64,000 nucleotides of DNA from Panagrolaimus kolymaensis (lineage: Eukaryota > Nematoda > Chromadorea > Rhabditida > Panagrolaimidae), in the NCBI GenBank assembly GCA_028622995.1, contig JAJQJQ010000024.1:372001-436000 (forward strand), written 5' to 3'. Positions within the stretch are counted from its first letter, which is position 1. Every line of letters starts with the position of its first letter. The position numbers and the translations under genes are program-made. This document shows, in pieces, positions 62,041 to 64,000 of this stretch. The notes under the pieces were generated by a model. The model did no database searches and had not been told where the DNA came from. It saw only the letters and a program-made list of their open reading frames with translations.

Positions 62041-62955
62041 CTGACATAAAGAAAATAAAATTTTGTGTTCAAGAAATTTTCTTTTTCTTCCTTGTCGCCG
62101 CTGTTCGTTGATTTGTTTTTTTTTTGAGTAATATAATTTCTGGTAAATATGAAAAAATAAGAAAATAAAATAAAGGCGCGGGAAAAAAATAAATAAGCGT
62201 GTATTTCTCCTAAAAAAAGAAATAAAAAGAAGAGAAAAGGTTGATGCTTTTTAAAAAGGCTTGCAGAAGGAAGAAGAAAAAAATAATCAATAAACACCGG
62301 CCACCGCTAATAATTCTTTTTCTTTGAAGGTTCACTTCGACGATGAAAAACTTTTTTTCTTCTTCTTCTTCTTCGTGTTGCTGCTCTTATCAGTCAAAAT
62401 AATTTGAATGTAGAAATAAAGAAATAATCAAAGGCGATGAAGTCGCTGCGTCAAATTTTATTTATGTGACAAAAAAATAGGAATCGAAGATTTGGAAATT
62501 TTTGTTGCAGGAATATCAGGAACCAAGAGGCGGCCACGAGGCTCAAACCAATGAGTTCACAAACACAAACTTTTTCGAAGAAAAAAAACAAGGTTTTTCT
62601 TTCCTTCAAAAAATTTTAAAAAATATATATTTTCTTTTCCTTTATTCTATGTACTTTTTTTTTGTTTTCCATACTCCTTGTCATCTTTTTTTTAGTAGTT
62701 CAGTCGTGTCTCTTTCTCACTTCCCTTCTTCTTCGTTTTCTTTTTTCTTCAAACATGCATACTTTTTAAGGAAAAAAGAAAGAAAAAGAACTCTCCTCCT
62801 CCACTTAACGACGAACAAACACGATGACAACACAACAACCACCGAAGAAGAAAAAACGTGAGCCTCGGTTTTTTTTTTCAAAAAAAAAAAATAAAAATAA
62901 AAACCGCAAAAGAGAGAGAGAGAGGAAGAAAATGAATATATATGTATTATTCGCT
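60047..62955. other. Upstream region of the first recognised PKD exon
   Basis: No complete exon was identified. A strong minus-strand donor (CTAG|gtaagtg) ends a possible non-coding or unrecognised exon at 61671; its only frame compatible with the phase-2 exon at 60046 has an upstream TGA and no ATG. The tract 62.04-62.96 kb lacks the CAGTT motif and is rich in purine/pyrimidine runs, making it a promoter candidate. Confidence 0.35.
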
Positions 62956-62959
62956 CCTT

Positions 62960-64000
62960 CAGTTTTTTTCCACTCCAAAAAAAAGAATATATGCAAGCAA
63001 GCAAAGTTGTTGGTTGTTGTTCTTCAGAAGGTTGATGCTGCTGCTTCCCTTGCTTTTCTGCTGCTACTACTTGGTTGTTTTCTTTTCTTTCTTTCATTTT
63101 TTTTTTTCAAGGTTTTTTTCTTTTTTCTATTTGAAAAAATGCCGCAACAAAAAAAGGAGTGCCTTTTTGAGTGGTGTGTCTCCTCCTATCTATCCTCTCT
63201 CGTCCGTGAGAGAGAAAGAGAAATTTTGCATGCTTGTTTCTTTTTTCTCAAACTCACAAAAAAAAGCTTGGATAAAAACAACAAAGTGAAAATATGTGTA
63301 TGAAGCAACAAAAAAAAAGTAAAAGCTTGGGTTTTGAAAATTCACTCTCTTCCTTCAGTTTTTTTTTCATAGCATTCTCTTCTCCCTTCAAAATATAATA
63401 TATTCACTGGTCGTTTTTTTCAAGGTTCGTTGTTCGTTCATTTTTTTTCTTTTCATTTTCTGTGGAAAAAAAACGTTAAAAAAATAAAGAGAAAAATGAA
63501 TGCAAGCATAAAATATAAACTTTCATATAGACTAAAATTATAATAGACTCACTGTTGTTGTTGTTGGTTGCATAAATTTGTGAGATAGATATAAGTAAAT
63601 ATAAAATAAAAAAATAATGGAAAACAAAGAAAGTGGAAAGAAAACAAAAAAAATGGAATGAAAGAAAGTATGGATTTTCTTTGTCAGTTTTTAAAATCAT
63701 CAATCGAAAGAAACTTCAGTTAAATTTGTAAATCACCGAAAAAATTTTAAATCGACAAATTTTTCAAATTCTGATTCTCCTCATGACAGTTTTCCAAGAA
63801 AAAAAATATTTCAGCTTATTATTATGAAGAAAAATTTCAGCCATTACGGCTACAGCCAGTTTTTAAATAACCAAGAAAAATAATAAAATTCTAAAATATC
63901 ACAGTTTTAAAAATCTATTTTTAAATGAAAAAATATTTAGAAAAAATAAATAGGAAATAATATATTGAAGTTTTTTAGTGAAGATCATAGAGGATTCAAA
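62960..64000 (+). repeat. Oriented CAGTT-motif array, domain E (plus orientation, cut by window end)
   Basis: CAGTT copies are in plus orientation near 62960, 63356, 63685, 63716, 63787, 63856 and 63902. The last 350 bases have the usual density. Confidence 0.7.
63553..63573 (-). CDS. Possible 7-codon start exon (MQPTTTT|)
   Basis: On minus, ATG CAA CCA followed by four ACA codons runs straight into a consensus donor gtgagt (63552-63547). It lies upstream of PKD in the right direction. Its phase 0 does not fit the phase-2 start of the exon at 60046, so an intermediate exon would be needed. It could equally belong to another gene or be chance. Confidence 0.2.

Noticed and set aside
62824..62857. 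Plus-strand ATG ACA ACA CAA... followed by gtgagc as a possible first exon
   Set aside because: Eleven codons of low complexity with no identifiable next exon in the remaining 1.1 kb; cannot be supported.
1..64000. CAGTTT copies as functional 3' splice sites or PATC elements
   Set aside because: Most copies lack the preceding pyrimidine run and are antisense to transcription in half the genes; spacing is ~50 bp, not ~10 bp.
1..64000. tRNA, rRNA and CRISPR signals
   Set aside because: No GGTTCRANNCC-type B box in a plausible tRNA context, no rRNA-like block, and the motif arrays lack the long conserved repeats of CRISPR.

Overview
This 64 kb window is nuclear DNA of a nematode. It is very AT-rich (about three quarters A+T by eye). 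Genes are split by GT-AG introns with consensus like gtaagt...ttttcag, from tens of bases to almost 10 kb. Every recognisable gene matches a Caenorhabditis family: UNC-62/Meis homeoprotein, a gustatory-receptor-like 7TM protein (EGL-47 type), the Kunitz/EGF touch-receptor matrix protein MEC-9, and protein kinase D (DKF-2). From memory, all four C. elegans counterparts are on chromosome V and egl-47 and mec-9 are neighbours there, so the block looks like old synteny.

Layout. 0.6-3.8 kb: three 5' coding exons of an unc-62-like gene on the minus strand; its homeobox lies left of the window. 3.8-15.8 kb: gene-free, alternating motif arrays and purine/pyrimidine-rich, array-free tracts. 15.8-20.6 kb: an 8-exon, 496-aa chemoreceptor on plus. 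34.2-22.3 kb: a 15-exon, 859-aa mec-9-like gene on minus, convergent with the receptor. One of its introns hosts a 2-exon plus-strand gene for a small membrane protein (29.9-31.1 kb) and a ~1.05 kb palindrome. 36.2-35.1 kb: a 5-exon, 170-aa secreted, possibly proteoglycan-like protein on minus. 60.0-37.6 kb: 13 coding exons of protein kinase D on minus (ubiquitin-like domain, C1a, C1b, PH, kinase). A separate start exon at 44.2-44.4 kb would give a short isoform without the C1 domains and most of PH. Two small hAT-like MITEs sit in PKD introns. 60.0-64 kb: upstream sequence where the PKD N-terminus is unresolved.

The most unusual feature is not a gene. A short core, CAGTT(T/A) followed by an A/T run (reverse complement: A/T run + AAACTG), recurs about every 40-70 bp through nearly all introns and intergenic DNA. 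Its orientation is uniform over kilobases to tens of kilobases, then flips: CAGTTT on plus at 0-11.4 kb, AAACTG at 11.8-44.5 kb, CAGTTT at 46-58.5 kb, AAACTG at 58.8-62.0 kb, CAGTTT from 63.0 kb. Orientation does not follow transcription: the PKD gene alone crosses three domains. The arrays stop in exons, in the transposon insertions and in discrete 0.5-2 kb tracts that look like regulatory DNA. I know of no described system that matches this.

Exon boundaries were derived by hand; all listed splice junctions keep frame. No database search was possible.
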